NCBI GenBank assembly: GCA_037380725.1
Contig: JARRRL010000015.1
Span: 1 to 15,861, forward strand
Length of the DNA: 15,861 bases
DNA from: JARRRL01 sp037380725
GTDB lineage: Bacteria > Pseudomonadota > Gammaproteobacteria > Pseudomonadales > JANQJO01
Direction of reading: 5' to 3'
Part shown: piece by piece, positions 7,101 through 14,220 of the stretch
Numbering within the stretch: position 1 is the first letter of the stretch
Layout: each line of letters begins with the position of its first letter
Notes under the pieces: generated by a model
What the model was told of the DNA's origin: nothing
Database searches by the model: none
Seen by the model: only the letters and a program-made list of their open reading frames with translations
Made by a program: the position numbers and the translations under genes

Positions 7101-9119
7101 AATCAGTTTAATCGCTTATATCACCGAAACAATGTCTATTATTCGTTGTTTTCAACCAGCGGCAAACCCAACTGGGAAGGCAACATTAAAGGATACGCAT
7201 TAAAAGCACAGCCTGACGGTGCCGTTCGCGTTGTCGATGTAAACGGACAAGCAGCCCTGGATCCCAATACGAACTTTTTTAAAAGCAACGCTAAAAGCTA
7301 TTGGTCCAAGTCAGCCGACGGCAAAGACGTGACAAAAGGTGGCGTATTGGAAAACCTACCCAATCCAAGCAACCGAACCCTGTTTACCTACCTACACCAC
7401 ACCTTGGCGGATCCCACGAAACACAAGAAAGCCCTTCGCGCTCCACAAAACGCTTTAGATGTAAGCAACACCACCTTACGTTTTGACACCATGTTTGGTG
7501 CCGCAGATTTGCAACAAATGCAGCAAATTATCCAGTGGGTCAAAGGCGTTGACATCTTGGACGAGGACCACGACGGGGACAAACAAGAACCCCGCTCCGC
7601 CCTTGCGGATTCCCTACACAGCTCACCCATTCCGGTCACCTACGGTGGCACCCCTACTCAGCCCGATGAGGTGATTTTCGTGGGCAGTAACGACGGTTCT
7701 CTGCGCGCCTTTGATGCGCAAAGTGGCAGTGAAATGTGGGGTTTTATCCCCGAGGAACTCCTGCCTCTACAGCGACAACTGTTCGAAAACAACAATGTAT
7801 TCCATCATTCATACGGCATCGATAACACGCCCGTTGTGTGGATTGATGACAACAATCACGACGGCATTATTCAACCCAATACGGATCGCATTATGCTCTA
7901 CCTCACCATGCGACGTGGCGGGCGCAACGTGTACGCGCTAGACATCACAGACAAAAATAACCCCCGCATGAAATGGGTCATTCGAGGCGGCCTAGGTGAT
8001 TATCTCAATTTAGGTCAGACCTGGTCACAACCCGTTTTGACTTCCATTCAACTGGCGAATCATGCACCTCAGAAAGTGCTGATTTTGGCGGGCGGCTACG
8101 ATCCACAACACGACATCGATATAAACAATATGCCGGACAGCAGCACGGGAAACGCCTTGTACATCATCGACGCACTCACGGGTAAACGCATCACCTATGC
8201 CAGCAAATCCATTGATTCCAGCGCTGTCGGTCTGGCCATGGCGGATATGAAACACGCTTTTCCTGCAACCGTTAACATTTTGGATCACAATCTGGATGGT
8301 CTGGGGGATCAAATTTATGTCCCTGACATTGCAGGCGATTTATGGCGTTTTGATATCACGCATCAGGTCAACAGCGCCTCCGATCTGCTGCACGGTGGTA
8401 TCATCGCACACCTCGGTGGTGATGCCAGTACTGGAGGACCGCGCCGCTTTTTCGCCAAACCGGATTTGAGTTTACTGCCCAGTGGAGGGCGCGTCACATT
8501 AACCATTGGTTTGGGTTCAGGTGAAGCCACATCACCGCTCAATCAAACGATCCAAAATCGCTACTACGCGATCACCCAACCCAGTTCCTTTCTGAAACCC
8601 AGCAAATATCAAGCCATAGATGAGCAAGATTTAACTGATATTTCAAATGGTTTGCAAGCTGAAGAGGCCCTGGCTCGAGGTGGTTGGTATCTCTCGCTGA
8701 ATCAAGGGGAAAAAGTAATTTCCAGTCAAAGTGGTACCACATTTAATCAAGTGGGTTTCTTTACCACGTACTCCCCCATTACGAGCGCGAGCGCGAACGC
8801 AAACACCGCTAACACAACCGCCTCATCGTGCACTAACATTCCCACCAGCACCGCGCGCCTCTACGCCATTGACATGAGAACAGGGCAAAGTGCGCTGGAT
8901 CTCAATCACGACGGTCAATTGAACCATTCGGATCGCGCGGTACAATTGAAAACATCCGCCATTCCCGCTGCCCCCAGTCTCCTGTTATTGGAAAACGTTG
9001 ATCACCCTGTCATTCTGGTGGGCACCGAAACCCCCCTGGAAGATATGATGGCATCGAATCCGAATCTGAGCTCTAAAAACCAGGAATGGAAACGCATTTA
9101 TTGGGAGAACCACCATTGA
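4194..9119 (+). CDS. pilY1: Type IV pilus tip adhesin / mechanosensor PilY1
   Basis: PilY1 sits at the pilus tip with the minor pilins and is needed for extension, adhesion and surface sensing. The 1641-residue product starts at ATG 4194, nine bases after AAAGG. It has a long signal peptide (hydrophobic core about 30-45, likely cut after LAYG near 50). The von Willebrand A domain is split: MIDAS motif 1 DSSGSMS at 71-77, MIDAS Thr 750 in GATPIAG, and the third MIDAS Asp 850 in ILTDGEAN. Between them are three related beta-rich modules (about 180-376, 384-531, 586-720). From about 965 onward comes the PilY1 C-terminal region with the propeller (VGSNDGSLRAFDAQSG, YALDI, LYAIDMRTG). DHNLDGLGD at 1364-1372 matches the spacing of the calcium site in Pseudomonas PilY1. 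Further DxNxDG loops lie at 1123, 1219 and 1569. The protein is longer than P. aeruginosa PilY1 (about 1160 residues), mostly because of the inserted modules. Confidence 0.96.
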   Translation: MTVTHTSTQKLRIDLLSRLLQQIQRQHIQHIAVMWLSFFLTLGTGNLAYGDDTEIFFNSRDPSANVLFLIDSSGSMSEPISQGSTRLDALKQSFSELINNSKNMNVGIMSFTLRGGSVIQPFINLDDTYNNTQFPLTILAGQRGNTAQQSLKAESSPIAPPPELGAIFNNNRVYSLSTEMGSLGFDRGSIALQNAQFKIQNTNDFQSIYQDGLGTWRYANPSILLGSNSLTGLRFNNVNIPAGARIISAQITFTGDLQFFTNPDILKLQIRGSTNMNPPSFSNSFPVEAQLQQAWQNESTNADQHWAISEPFLPNETYDSSDISHIIQEIVNNKNWTNKRALVLMLKHTDGMGSRIATGINPFFASSPPRLSITWINDSKKYPIMTGLHFDKVNVPQGATIASAYLTFHANRNESGNISLHIAGHKSGHSPRFPGGAQLSSTNGVGPLAKRTRTASKVSWDINSDWKNNQLYKSPDITPILQELVNRKDWCGGNDISLLLYPNALSQQNNRHFIASEHASELYPELHITYTYDKNTRGKGKSTQPSGCIARKITYQIAADSDDVEENFFKQIILNYPFLTFNNGNTIALRFTNIDLKANTKLFDATLNVTATNRATTNTELSIQIEDSSNSAPILWATGQINNRSTYGNVKWTINEPWEAGGTYSTSIDLKPLIHHVIQKADWQPGNAITLIIHKTRGADRSILTRENSTRLAASLSLTAKEADFIRDFNFHNRDILTKRIESLSAKGATPIAGMYYEAARYFRGDTVDWGSSRLNGVTQTDPLWLPYSSIAQHQQVSHPDSWQGGTLTPADCTGSSDPRCIPERITGTATYRSPIKNSCQSNHIVILTDGEANSHYAPEKMDILMGGNTNCYHDSIVPDEMCMRTLASYLRDNNQITNIEDSHISTHSVAYNLLKHSSSYSLLEDLAERGGGYFHSAQNAAQLRNAFGNIISKIQQLSATITQPSINVNQFNRLYHRNNVYYSLFSTSGKPNWEGNIKGYALKAQPDGAVRVVDVNGQAALDPNTNFFKSNAKSYWSKSADGKDVTKGGVLENLPNPSNRTLFTYLHHTLADPTKHKKALRAPQNALDVSNTTLRFDTMFGAADLQQMQQIIQWVKGVDILDEDHDGDKQEPRSALADSLHSSPIPVTYGGTPTQPDEVIFVGSNDGSLRAFDAQSGSEMWGFIPEELLPLQRQLFENNNVFHHSYGIDNTPVVWIDDNNHDGIIQPNTDRIMLYLTMRRGGRNVYALDITDKNNPRMKWVIRGGLGDYLNLGQTWSQPVLTSIQLANHAPQKVLILAGGYDPQHDIDINNMPDSSTGNALYIIDALTGKRITYASKSIDSSAVGLAMADMKHAFPATVNILDHNLDGLGDQIYVPDIAGDLWRFDITHQVNSASDLLHGGIIAHLGGDASTGGPRRFFAKPDLSLLPSGGRVTLTIGLGSGEATSPLNQTIQNRYYAITQPSSFLKPSKYQAIDEQDLTDISNGLQAEEALARGGWYLSLNQGEKVISSQSGTTFNQVGFFTTYSPITSASANANTANTTASSCTNIPTSTARLYAIDMRTGQSALDLNHDGQLNHSDRAVQLKTSAIPAAPSLLLLENVDHPVILVGTETPLEDMMASNPNLSSKNQEWKRIYWENHH
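4731..6353 (+). repeat. Three diverged beta-rich modules inside the PilY1 vWA domain
   Basis: The modules cover PilY1 residues about 180-376, 384-531 and 586-720. Each has the same two landmarks. The first is a strand pair: LRFNNVNIPAGARIISAQIT, then LHFDKVNVPQGATIASAYLT, then LRFTNIDLKANTKLFDATLN. The second is an acidic helix-strand: DISHIIQEIVNNKNW, DITPILQELVNRKDW, DLKPLIHHVIQKADW, followed by a hydrophobic strand (ALVLML, DISLLL, AITLII). The pattern resembles jelly-roll, carbohydrate-binding-like modules found in secreted bacterial proteins; that assignment is inference. Divergence is too high for a recent duplication. Confidence 0.8.
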
Positions 9120-9256
9120 CGCTTCTCCCCATAAGCGTGACTCATAGCGCAATACAACCATGATGTACTCTTGTTTTTGGACATTAAATTCAAGAATCAA
9201 ATACTTCGGCCAGCCCCTCAGGGGCAAAGCAAACGAAAAAGGCTATAACTTAATTT
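9120..9256 (+). promoter_or_regulatory. Spacer before the fimT-like gene with a small hairpin and a possible promoter
   Basis: A TTGGAC (9177-9182) lies 17 bases before AATACT (9200-9205), a moderate match to a sigma-70 promoter that would serve fimT-pilV. GCCCC-tca-GGGGC (9213-9225) forms a short GC-rich hairpin 31 bases before the start codon. AAAAAGG ends 14 bases before ATG 9257, a weak binding site. The promoter call is tentative. Confidence 0.25.
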
Positions 9257-9814
9257 ATGATGACACGTAAACACAGCGGTATGAGCCTGATTGAGCTGAT
9301 GGCCACTTTAGCCATTGCGGCAATACTGACTGCCATGGCCATTCCCGGCTACAGCACATTCATTATGAACAACCGGGCTGTCGCCACATTCAACACGTTC
9401 ACCAGCGCTCTGCAATACGCGCGCAGTGAAGCCATTCGCCGTAACACAAACATAACCGTCTGTGCCTCGCAGGACTTTTTAAATTGTGGCCCATCCAATG
9501 AGTGGGAAAAAGGTTGGATTATTTGCGACAGCAGCGCCTGCGGTGTCGAAGTACTCAAAATTGGCGAAGACATTTCCGAAAACTTCACCCTACGCGCTTC
9601 TACGGATTTTTCCAATGATCGGCGCATCACCTTTTCCAGTGATGGCACGCTGGCCAATAACGATGGGCGCGGTTCCTTCGTTTTATGCGACAGTCGAGGG
9701 ACTTCTGATGCAAAAGCCATCATCTTAAACGCCGTCGGACGCACACAACGTGGCTTTGATGACGACAACGATGACATTGTCGATGATCACAACGGAGCAA
9801 ACGTCGGATGCTAA
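9257..9814 (+). CDS. GspH/FimT-family pseudopilin (FimU-like minor pilin)
   Basis: This is a minor pilin expected to join PilV, PilW and PilX in the complex that primes the type IV pilus. The 185-residue product has a short basic leader MMTRKHSG, the prepilin peptidase site G|MSLIE with the conserved Glu at mature position 5, and the hydrophobic helix LMATLAIAAILTAMAIPGY. The GspH/FimT hallmark FNTFTSALQYARSEAIRRN follows at about residues 45-63. The C-terminal part contains RITFSSDGTL and NAVGRTQRG, typical of the family, then an Asp-rich end (FDDDNDDIVDDHNG) closing with Cys. Mature position 1 is Met rather than Phe, which is tolerated. The gene overlaps the start of pilV by seven bases, so the two are translationally coupled. 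By position it corresponds to fimU of Pseudomonas; sequence alone does not separate FimU from FimT. Confidence 0.92.
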   Translation: MMTRKHSGMSLIELMATLAIAAILTAMAIPGYSTFIMNNRAVATFNTFTSALQYARSEAIRRNTNITVCASQDFLNCGPSNEWEKGWIICDSSACGVEVLKIGEDISENFTLRASTDFSNDRRITFSSDGTLANNDGRGSFVLCDSRGTSDAKAIILNAVGRTQRGFDDDNDDIVDDHNGANVGC

Positions 9815-10350
9815 TGAACGACCCTGCCCCCTCTTTTCGTCCCGCTTCTCAATCAAAGGGTTTCACCTTGGTTGAATTGTTGGTGGCGGTGGTCGTACTG
9901 GCCATTGGTTTACTGGGTATGGCCGGCTTACAAACGACCGGCTTAAACACCAATCAAAGCGCCTACTACCGAACGCAAGCCACCAATGCCATCTCGGATA
10001 TTTTGGATCGCATGCGCGCCAACCCGGTTGGCCTAGAAGCCGGCGCCTACGACAACATCGATGTTGCCAGCAACCCGCCTTCTGCACAAACGTGCATCAC
10101 GCAAGACAGCGGCTGTACGCCGCTGCAATTAGCAAACTACGATATTAGAGAATGGGCAAAACTGTTCGTTGACGTTGACAACGAAGGCAGCGATTTCCGC
10201 CCTCAACTCCCGGGTGCAACGGGGACCGTCAGCCGCACAAACGGTACCTCTGTTTTCACGGTGACGGTCACGTGGCAGGAGACCGATTGGTCCGCGAATC
10301 GTCAAAAGGCCATTGAGAATAAAACCTTATCCATGCGCGTCAGTTTATAA
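9808..10350 (+). CDS. pilV: Type IV pilus minor pilin PilV
   Basis: PilV is a minor pilin of the pilus-initiation complex. The 180-residue product has an 18-residue leader ending QSKG, the cleavage site G|FTLVE with Glu 5, and the helix LLVAVVVLAIGLLGMAGLQ. The PilV-specific stretch QTTGLNTNQSAYYRTQATNAISDILDRMRANP follows (about residues 42-73; Q..A..A..DI.DRMRAN is the family hallmark). A later CITQDSGC pair of cysteines may form a disulphide, and the C-terminus VTVTWQE...LSMRVSL is a usual PilV ending. ATG 9808 has GGAG (9794-9797) ten bases upstream and overlaps the end of the fimT-like gene; ATG 9814, within TAATG, is an alternative two codons later. The next gene, pilW, begins 106 bases downstream. 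Confidence 0.94.
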   Translation: MLMNDPAPSFRPASQSKGFTLVELLVAVVVLAIGLLGMAGLQTTGLNTNQSAYYRTQATNAISDILDRMRANPVGLEAGAYDNIDVASNPPSAQTCITQDSGCTPLQLANYDIREWAKLFVDVDNEGSDFRPQLPGATGTVSRTNGTSVFTVTVTWQETDWSANRQKAIENKTLSMRVSL

Positions 10351-10456
10351 TGCATTATTTTATAAATTGTTTTAAAGCGTTCATACATCAGGTCTGTCTC
10401 CGCGCCTCATCATCAATCGCCAAACGGGTCTCACGCTTAGAGATGGAATCGGACAC

Positions 10457-11608
10457 ATGAACCAGTACCCCCCGCAGCGCGGGTTCAGCTTGGTTGAAAT
10501 TCTCATTACCATAGGGCTCGGCGCCTTTATATTGGCGGGTATTTTAAAAATACTCGCCAATACACGAGACACCCACCGCTTAGAAGTGGGTATAGCTGAA
10601 GTGCAGGATAACGGGCGTTATTTAATTGATCGCTTATCGGAGGCCATTCGTTACCGAGGCTATTTCGGCTGCCTCCCTCCCGTACAAGTGGAAACTTGGA
10701 ACTCATCGCCCCTGGATTGGGGTAGCGTTGTTCGCCTTGAACCCATCGCCACCAATGCACCGAGTCCCAATAGCAACGCCGCCGCATTACGTGGTTTTAC
10801 CGTCACGCCTCAAGGAAATTGGCAACCGGATCCCAGTCACAGCGCCATCGATTACCACACTGCCGATCTCGCACAAATACGCGACAGCGAGCACCCACCC
10901 CGTCCTGGCTCCGACGTGTTAAGCATACAATATGCCTCAGCAAACAGCGTCGATGTGAGCAAGCCCATGTCAAACCAATCGAGCCCCGTTGTCATTGCCA
11001 ACAACAGTTTGAATTTAAACCAAGGCGATTTGGTTTTGGTCAGCAACTGTTTATACGGTGACGTATTTGCCATCAGCAACGAACCGGCGGACACGGGGCC
11101 CATAGCCCTAAAGCACCAAACGCCTTATAATCAAAATAGTAAATTGTTTTATCCCTATACTAAAAATGCCAAAGTCAGACGTTTCATCGCTGAAACGTTT
11201 TTCGTAGCCGACAGTGGACGAACAGCCGTTGATGGTAACGCCATTTATTCGCTCTATCGCGCTTACCCCAGTACGAGTCCTACCGCTAATGATTTAACGT
11301 ATGAAGAACTGGTTGAAGGCGTTGAGTTCATGAAAATACTGTATGGTCAACGCGTCAGTAAAAACAACATTCACTACGTCAGCGCCCCCGACAACGCGAA
11401 GGCCAACAGCGCGTTTTGGCTGAGCGTGGAAAGCATTCAATTGGCGCTGTTGCTGCGCGCCACCACCCCAACTCTTTCTGCGGATAACACCACGGTATAC
11501 CGCTTACTGGGGGAAAATATTGGCCCAGGTGAAACCCTTCACTACCAGGCAGATCGCTCGTACCGGCAGGTTTTCAAAACGACCGTTTACTTGAGAAACC
11601 GCAGTTAA
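10457..11608 (+). CDS. pilW: Type IV pilus minor pilin PilW
   Basis: PilW is the largest minor pilin of the initiation complex. The 383-residue product has the leader MNQYPPQRG, the site G|FSLVE with Glu 5, and the helix ILITIGLGAFILAGILKIL. The PilW hallmark EVQDNGRYLIDRLSEAIRYRGYFGC follows at about residues 43-67. Later parts fit the family: SDVLSIQYAS, LNLNQGDLVLVSNC with YGDVFAISN (about residues 191-215), the LVEGVEFMKILYGQ block, and a C-terminal VFKTTVYLRNRS. The start ATG 10457 is preceded by GGA triplets at 10445 and 10451. It is the last pil gene here; the usual order would place pilX and pilY1 directly behind it, but they lie upstream of fimT instead. The 106-base gap after pilV has no terminator, so pilV-pilW may share a message. 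Confidence 0.94.
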   Translation: MNQYPPQRGFSLVEILITIGLGAFILAGILKILANTRDTHRLEVGIAEVQDNGRYLIDRLSEAIRYRGYFGCLPPVQVETWNSSPLDWGSVVRLEPIATNAPSPNSNAAALRGFTVTPQGNWQPDPSHSAIDYHTADLAQIRDSEHPPRPGSDVLSIQYASANSVDVSKPMSNQSSPVVIANNSLNLNQGDLVLVSNCLYGDVFAISNEPADTGPIALKHQTPYNQNSKLFYPYTKNAKVRRFIAETFFVADSGRTAVDGNAIYSLYRAYPSTSPTANDLTYEELVEGVEFMKILYGQRVSKNNIHYVSAPDNAKANSAFWLSVESIQLALLLRATTPTLSADNTTVYRLLGENIGPGETLHYQADRSYRQVFKTTVYLRNRS

Positions 11609-11871
11609 CGAACCCGGTCGCCCACTTCCCCTCGACAAAAAACCCCGACAAAAACCCCATGACAACAACAATCACACGACAAAACCAGACGACAATACCA
11701 CGTAAAAAACACGCGAGAAAACACACGCGTTGACGCGTACTGAAAAAATGCTAGCAATGGAAAACCGGCTGCCTTTCCTCTACAGTCCAAAGAGGCTATA
11801 CGCCTATATCGCATCGTCATGTACAAACACATGGAAAAATCGCATTCACCCTTCATACGGAGATGAACACC
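11609..11871 (+). promoter_or_regulatory. Spacer after pilW: C/A-rich tract and a possible oxidase promoter
   Basis: Bases about 11630-11728 are very poor in T and G and rich in A and C, with the repeats GACAAAAAACCCC and GACAAAAACCCC side by side (11634-11659). A transcript through it would be C-rich, G-poor and unstructured, as in rho-binding (rut) sites, so this could end the pil message; no hairpin terminator is seen. TTGACG at 11730-11735 with TAGCAA 16 bases later is a weak promoter candidate for the next gene. AGGC-tatac-GCCT lies near 11791-11803. Confidence 0.35.
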
Positions 11872-13806
11872 ATGCGAAATCACATCGGTCGCGCTGCCTT
11901 TTTTAAACAACACCCTCGCGCCTGCGCTTTAGCCGCCTTGGATGAAGCCACCAACCAACAAAAGAAAATAACCCCAGGGGCCATTAAAATAAAAAAAGGA
12001 CAATTTACCGGAAAAACAGCTGTTATTGTTGGATCGGGTATCGGCGGACTGACCACGGCTTACGAATTATTAGCGCAAGAATCGGGCGCGCAGGTCATCG
12101 TGCTGGAAGCACAAAATCGAACGGGTGGGCGCTGCTTAAGTCTGCGAACCGGTGATACGCTCACCGAAGACCAAGACAGTGAATTGTTTGGCTCCCAAGC
12201 GGGAAAAACCCAAGTGGTGCGTTTCAAGCAACCCCGTGGTGACAGTCAACCTTATCTCAACGCCGGTCCAGGACGGATTCCAAGCAGTCATAAGCGATTA
12301 TTGGGTTATTTGAAACGATTTGCAGTGGCGGTGGAAGTTTACGTCATGAACAGCGGATCCAATTTGGTTCAATTGGAGGGGGGGCCATTTAACAGTATGC
12401 CCGTCACCTATCGCCAACTCGATCACAACACGCGAGGCTGGTTGGCGCAAATGGTCTACGAACACGCCGAACAATTGTTGCAAGACACCATTCACTGTGA
12501 CGCTTCGACCTTGAAAACCCGTGTTGAACAACTCCAAGATCTGATGATTTCATTTGGCGAGCTCGTCGCAACTGGCGAAAACAAGGGTCAATATGAAGTC
12601 ACCGCCGGTGAAACCGGTTTTGAAAACGCACGCGCCAGAGCGGGCTACGCCCGTTTGCCCGGCGTCAGCACAGGCGTCATTGCTGAGGCCTTGAGTTTCG
12701 ACGACTTACTGGCTTCCGAATTTTACAATTCGCGCTTTTATCAACCCGTCGACTTTCTCTGGCAACCCACGCTGTTTCAACCCGTTGGCGGCATGGACCA
12801 CGTGCAACGCGCTTTCGCGCAAGAAATTGCGGCGCTCGGTGGCGTCATACATCTAAACAGTCCCGTCGCGCACATTGACTGGGATGAAAACAAACAACAA
12901 TTCAGACTATCCGTCAGTCAAATGGGCTCCGACACTCCCATCATCTACGAAGCGGATTATTGCTTCTGCAACGCCGCCATCCCCTTTCTGAAGAACATCC
13001 TATCCGACACCTTGCAAGGCAGTAATACCGGAAAAGGATTCAGTGATGATTTCAAAACTGCTTTGAAAACCGTATATCAAGCTCAATTTGATCCCAAATC
13101 TCTGGGTGGAACTGAAACGGACAGTGGTTATATTCAGCGCTTTCTGGCTTGCACCACCAAAGTGGGCTGGCAAGCGGATCGCCACTTATGGCAAGGCAGC
13201 CACTTACAAACCATAGTGAATCAACAAATTGGAGACGATGTGATCGAGGTGGTCGATTCCGAAATCGGCGTTGTGCCTATTTTTGGGGGTATTTCCTGGA
13301 CCGATAACGACATCACGCAAATCTGGTATCCCTCCAACGATTATCAAGATCAAAAAGGGATATTAACCGGGGCCTACAACTTTTCCGAAACCGCGTACAC
13401 CTGGGGTAAACTACCCATCTCCGAGCGCCTCCACAATGCTCGAGAAGACGCAAAACGCTTTGGTAAGGCCTTCGGGGAAGGCCTGAGCGACGGCGTCGCC
13501 ATTGCCTGGCAGAACATGCCTTATATCAAAGGTGGCTGGGCGCAATGGCAAGCGCTGGGTGATAGCGATGTGGCGGTCAAACAATTCAACGTCCTTGCAC
13601 AAGGCTCCGGCATCCTCCAGGCCAACGGCGCCCTCAGCGACCCCAACTTTTTCATCATTGGAGATCAAATCTCTTCGCTGCCCGGCTGGCAAGAAGGTGC
13701 CATTGCCTCAGCATTAAACGCCTTATCACGTGCTTGTCGCCCGGATTTGGAAATTCCACATCTGGCCAGCTTGCCAGATACGCGCCTGATGGTAGAAGGC
13801 GTGTAA
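11872..13806 (+). CDS. Flavin amine oxidase, L-amino-acid-oxidase-like
   Basis: This is a 644-residue FAD enzyme of the flavin amine oxidase family. It should oxidise an amine or amino acid to the imine, which hydrolyses, with hydrogen peroxide as by-product. After about 45 basic, polar residues without a signal peptide comes the FAD-binding fold: VIVGSGIGG (51-59), Glu 79 in VLEA, and RTGGRC. YLNAGPGRIPSSH (128-140) matches the GPMRIPxxH motif of L-amino-acid oxidases, whose Arg binds the substrate carboxylate. VGGMDHVQRAF is the usual helix ahead of the second dinucleotide half. The C-terminus GDQISSLPGWQEGAIASAL is the family's FAD-closing motif. ATG 11872 is chosen over ATG 11863 because GGAG (11859-11862) touches the latter but lies nine bases before the former. 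It stands alone after the pil genes. Substrate and location are unknown; a plain monoamine oxidase or a tryptophan monooxygenase relative are alternatives. Confidence 0.83.
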   Translation: MRNHIGRAAFFKQHPRACALAALDEATNQQKKITPGAIKIKKGQFTGKTAVIVGSGIGGLTTAYELLAQESGAQVIVLEAQNRTGGRCLSLRTGDTLTEDQDSELFGSQAGKTQVVRFKQPRGDSQPYLNAGPGRIPSSHKRLLGYLKRFAVAVEVYVMNSGSNLVQLEGGPFNSMPVTYRQLDHNTRGWLAQMVYEHAEQLLQDTIHCDASTLKTRVEQLQDLMISFGELVATGENKGQYEVTAGETGFENARARAGYARLPGVSTGVIAEALSFDDLLASEFYNSRFYQPVDFLWQPTLFQPVGGMDHVQRAFAQEIAALGGVIHLNSPVAHIDWDENKQQFRLSVSQMGSDTPIIYEADYCFCNAAIPFLKNILSDTLQGSNTGKGFSDDFKTALKTVYQAQFDPKSLGGTETDSGYIQRFLACTTKVGWQADRHLWQGSHLQTIVNQQIGDDVIEVVDSEIGVVPIFGGISWTDNDITQIWYPSNDYQDQKGILTGAYNFSETAYTWGKLPISERLHNAREDAKRFGKAFGEGLSDGVAIAWQNMPYIKGGWAQWQALGDSDVAVKQFNVLAQGSGILQANGALSDPNFFIIGDQISSLPGWQEGAIASALNALSRACRPDLEIPHLASLPDTRLMVEGV

Positions 13807-13994
13807 GCTCAGAACCGCGCAACATGCTATTGCTGAGGAACAAGATTTTGAGGCTAAATATTTTGAAGAACTGTATTTTGAGGAAAACAATTTCGGACAG
13901 TTTTTAAGGCAAAACCCGTGCGACCCATGGGCAATTTCTGAAATAATTGGATCACAAAACCAGAATTATTGAGGAAAATTGCTCATGCATGCTG

Positions 13995-14046
13995 GCACAA
14001 TCGACTCGCACAAGCAACTCGCACAGTCGACTCACACAATCAACTG
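13995..14046 (+). repeat. Tandem repeat, four 13-bp units
   Basis: Units are GCACAATCGACTC (13995-14007), GCACAAGCAACTC (14008-14020), GCACAGTCGACTC (14021-14033) and ACACAATCAACTG (14034-14046). The first three differ from the consensus by zero to two bases, the fourth by three. They end about 125 bases before the TATAAT box. The 13-bp period is not a whole number of helical turns. The repeat could be an array of protein sites or a simple slippage product. Confidence 0.85.
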
Positions 14047-14087
14047 ATCAACCTCCCCTGCACTTCTCTAGTTTATCAATGCCGCTT

Positions 14088-14120
14088 GAAAATTTGTGAA
14101 TTTTACCTATGTAAATTTTC
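14088..14120. repeat. AT-rich inverted repeat upstream of the promoter
   Basis: GAAAATTT (14088-14095) and AAATTTTC (14113-14120) are perfect inverted copies around 17 bases. They lie 53-85 bases upstream of the TATAAT box. AT-rich dyads of this kind often bind regulators or nucleoid proteins; which one cannot be read here. Confidence 0.5.
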
Positions 14121-14149
14121 CCATTTCATCTAAAAGTGTCGAAAATTAC

Positions 14150-14178
14150 CTTTTATGTCAAATCAAACTGTGTATAAT
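14150..14178 (+). promoter_or_regulatory. Sigma-70-type promoter of the cysteine-repeat gene
   Basis: TATAAT at 14173-14178 is a perfect -10 box. The -35 area (CTTTTA at 14150-14155, 17-base spacing) is poor, which suggests dependence on an activator or on the AT-rich DNA upstream. The predicted start near 14185 would give a leader of about 70 bases before ATG 14258. Confidence 0.6.
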
Positions 14179-14186
14179 TATTGACA

Positions 14187-14220
14187 CGACGGACAACAGG
14201 ATGCTCATCCCGTCACGTCG
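14187..14220 (+). other. Nested hairpin in the leader of the cysteine-repeat gene
   Basis: CGACGG near the start of the predicted transcript can pair with CCGTC and CGTCG downstream, and an inner GGATG-ct-CATCC lies between them, giving a nested stem just upstream of the ribosome binding site GAGGG (14244-14248). It may stabilise the message. It does not cover the binding site itself. Confidence 0.4.

Noticed and set aside
9740..9811. Asp-rich C-terminus of the FimT-like protein as an unusual calcium module
   Set aside because: Acidic endings closing with Cys are common in GspH/FimT proteins of related bacteria, so this is not distinctive.
13796..13970. Open frame with YFEE-like repeats as a gene
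   Set aside because: No ATG, GTG or TTG start, and it begins inside the end of the oxidase gene. It is kept only as an observation on the DNA repeat.
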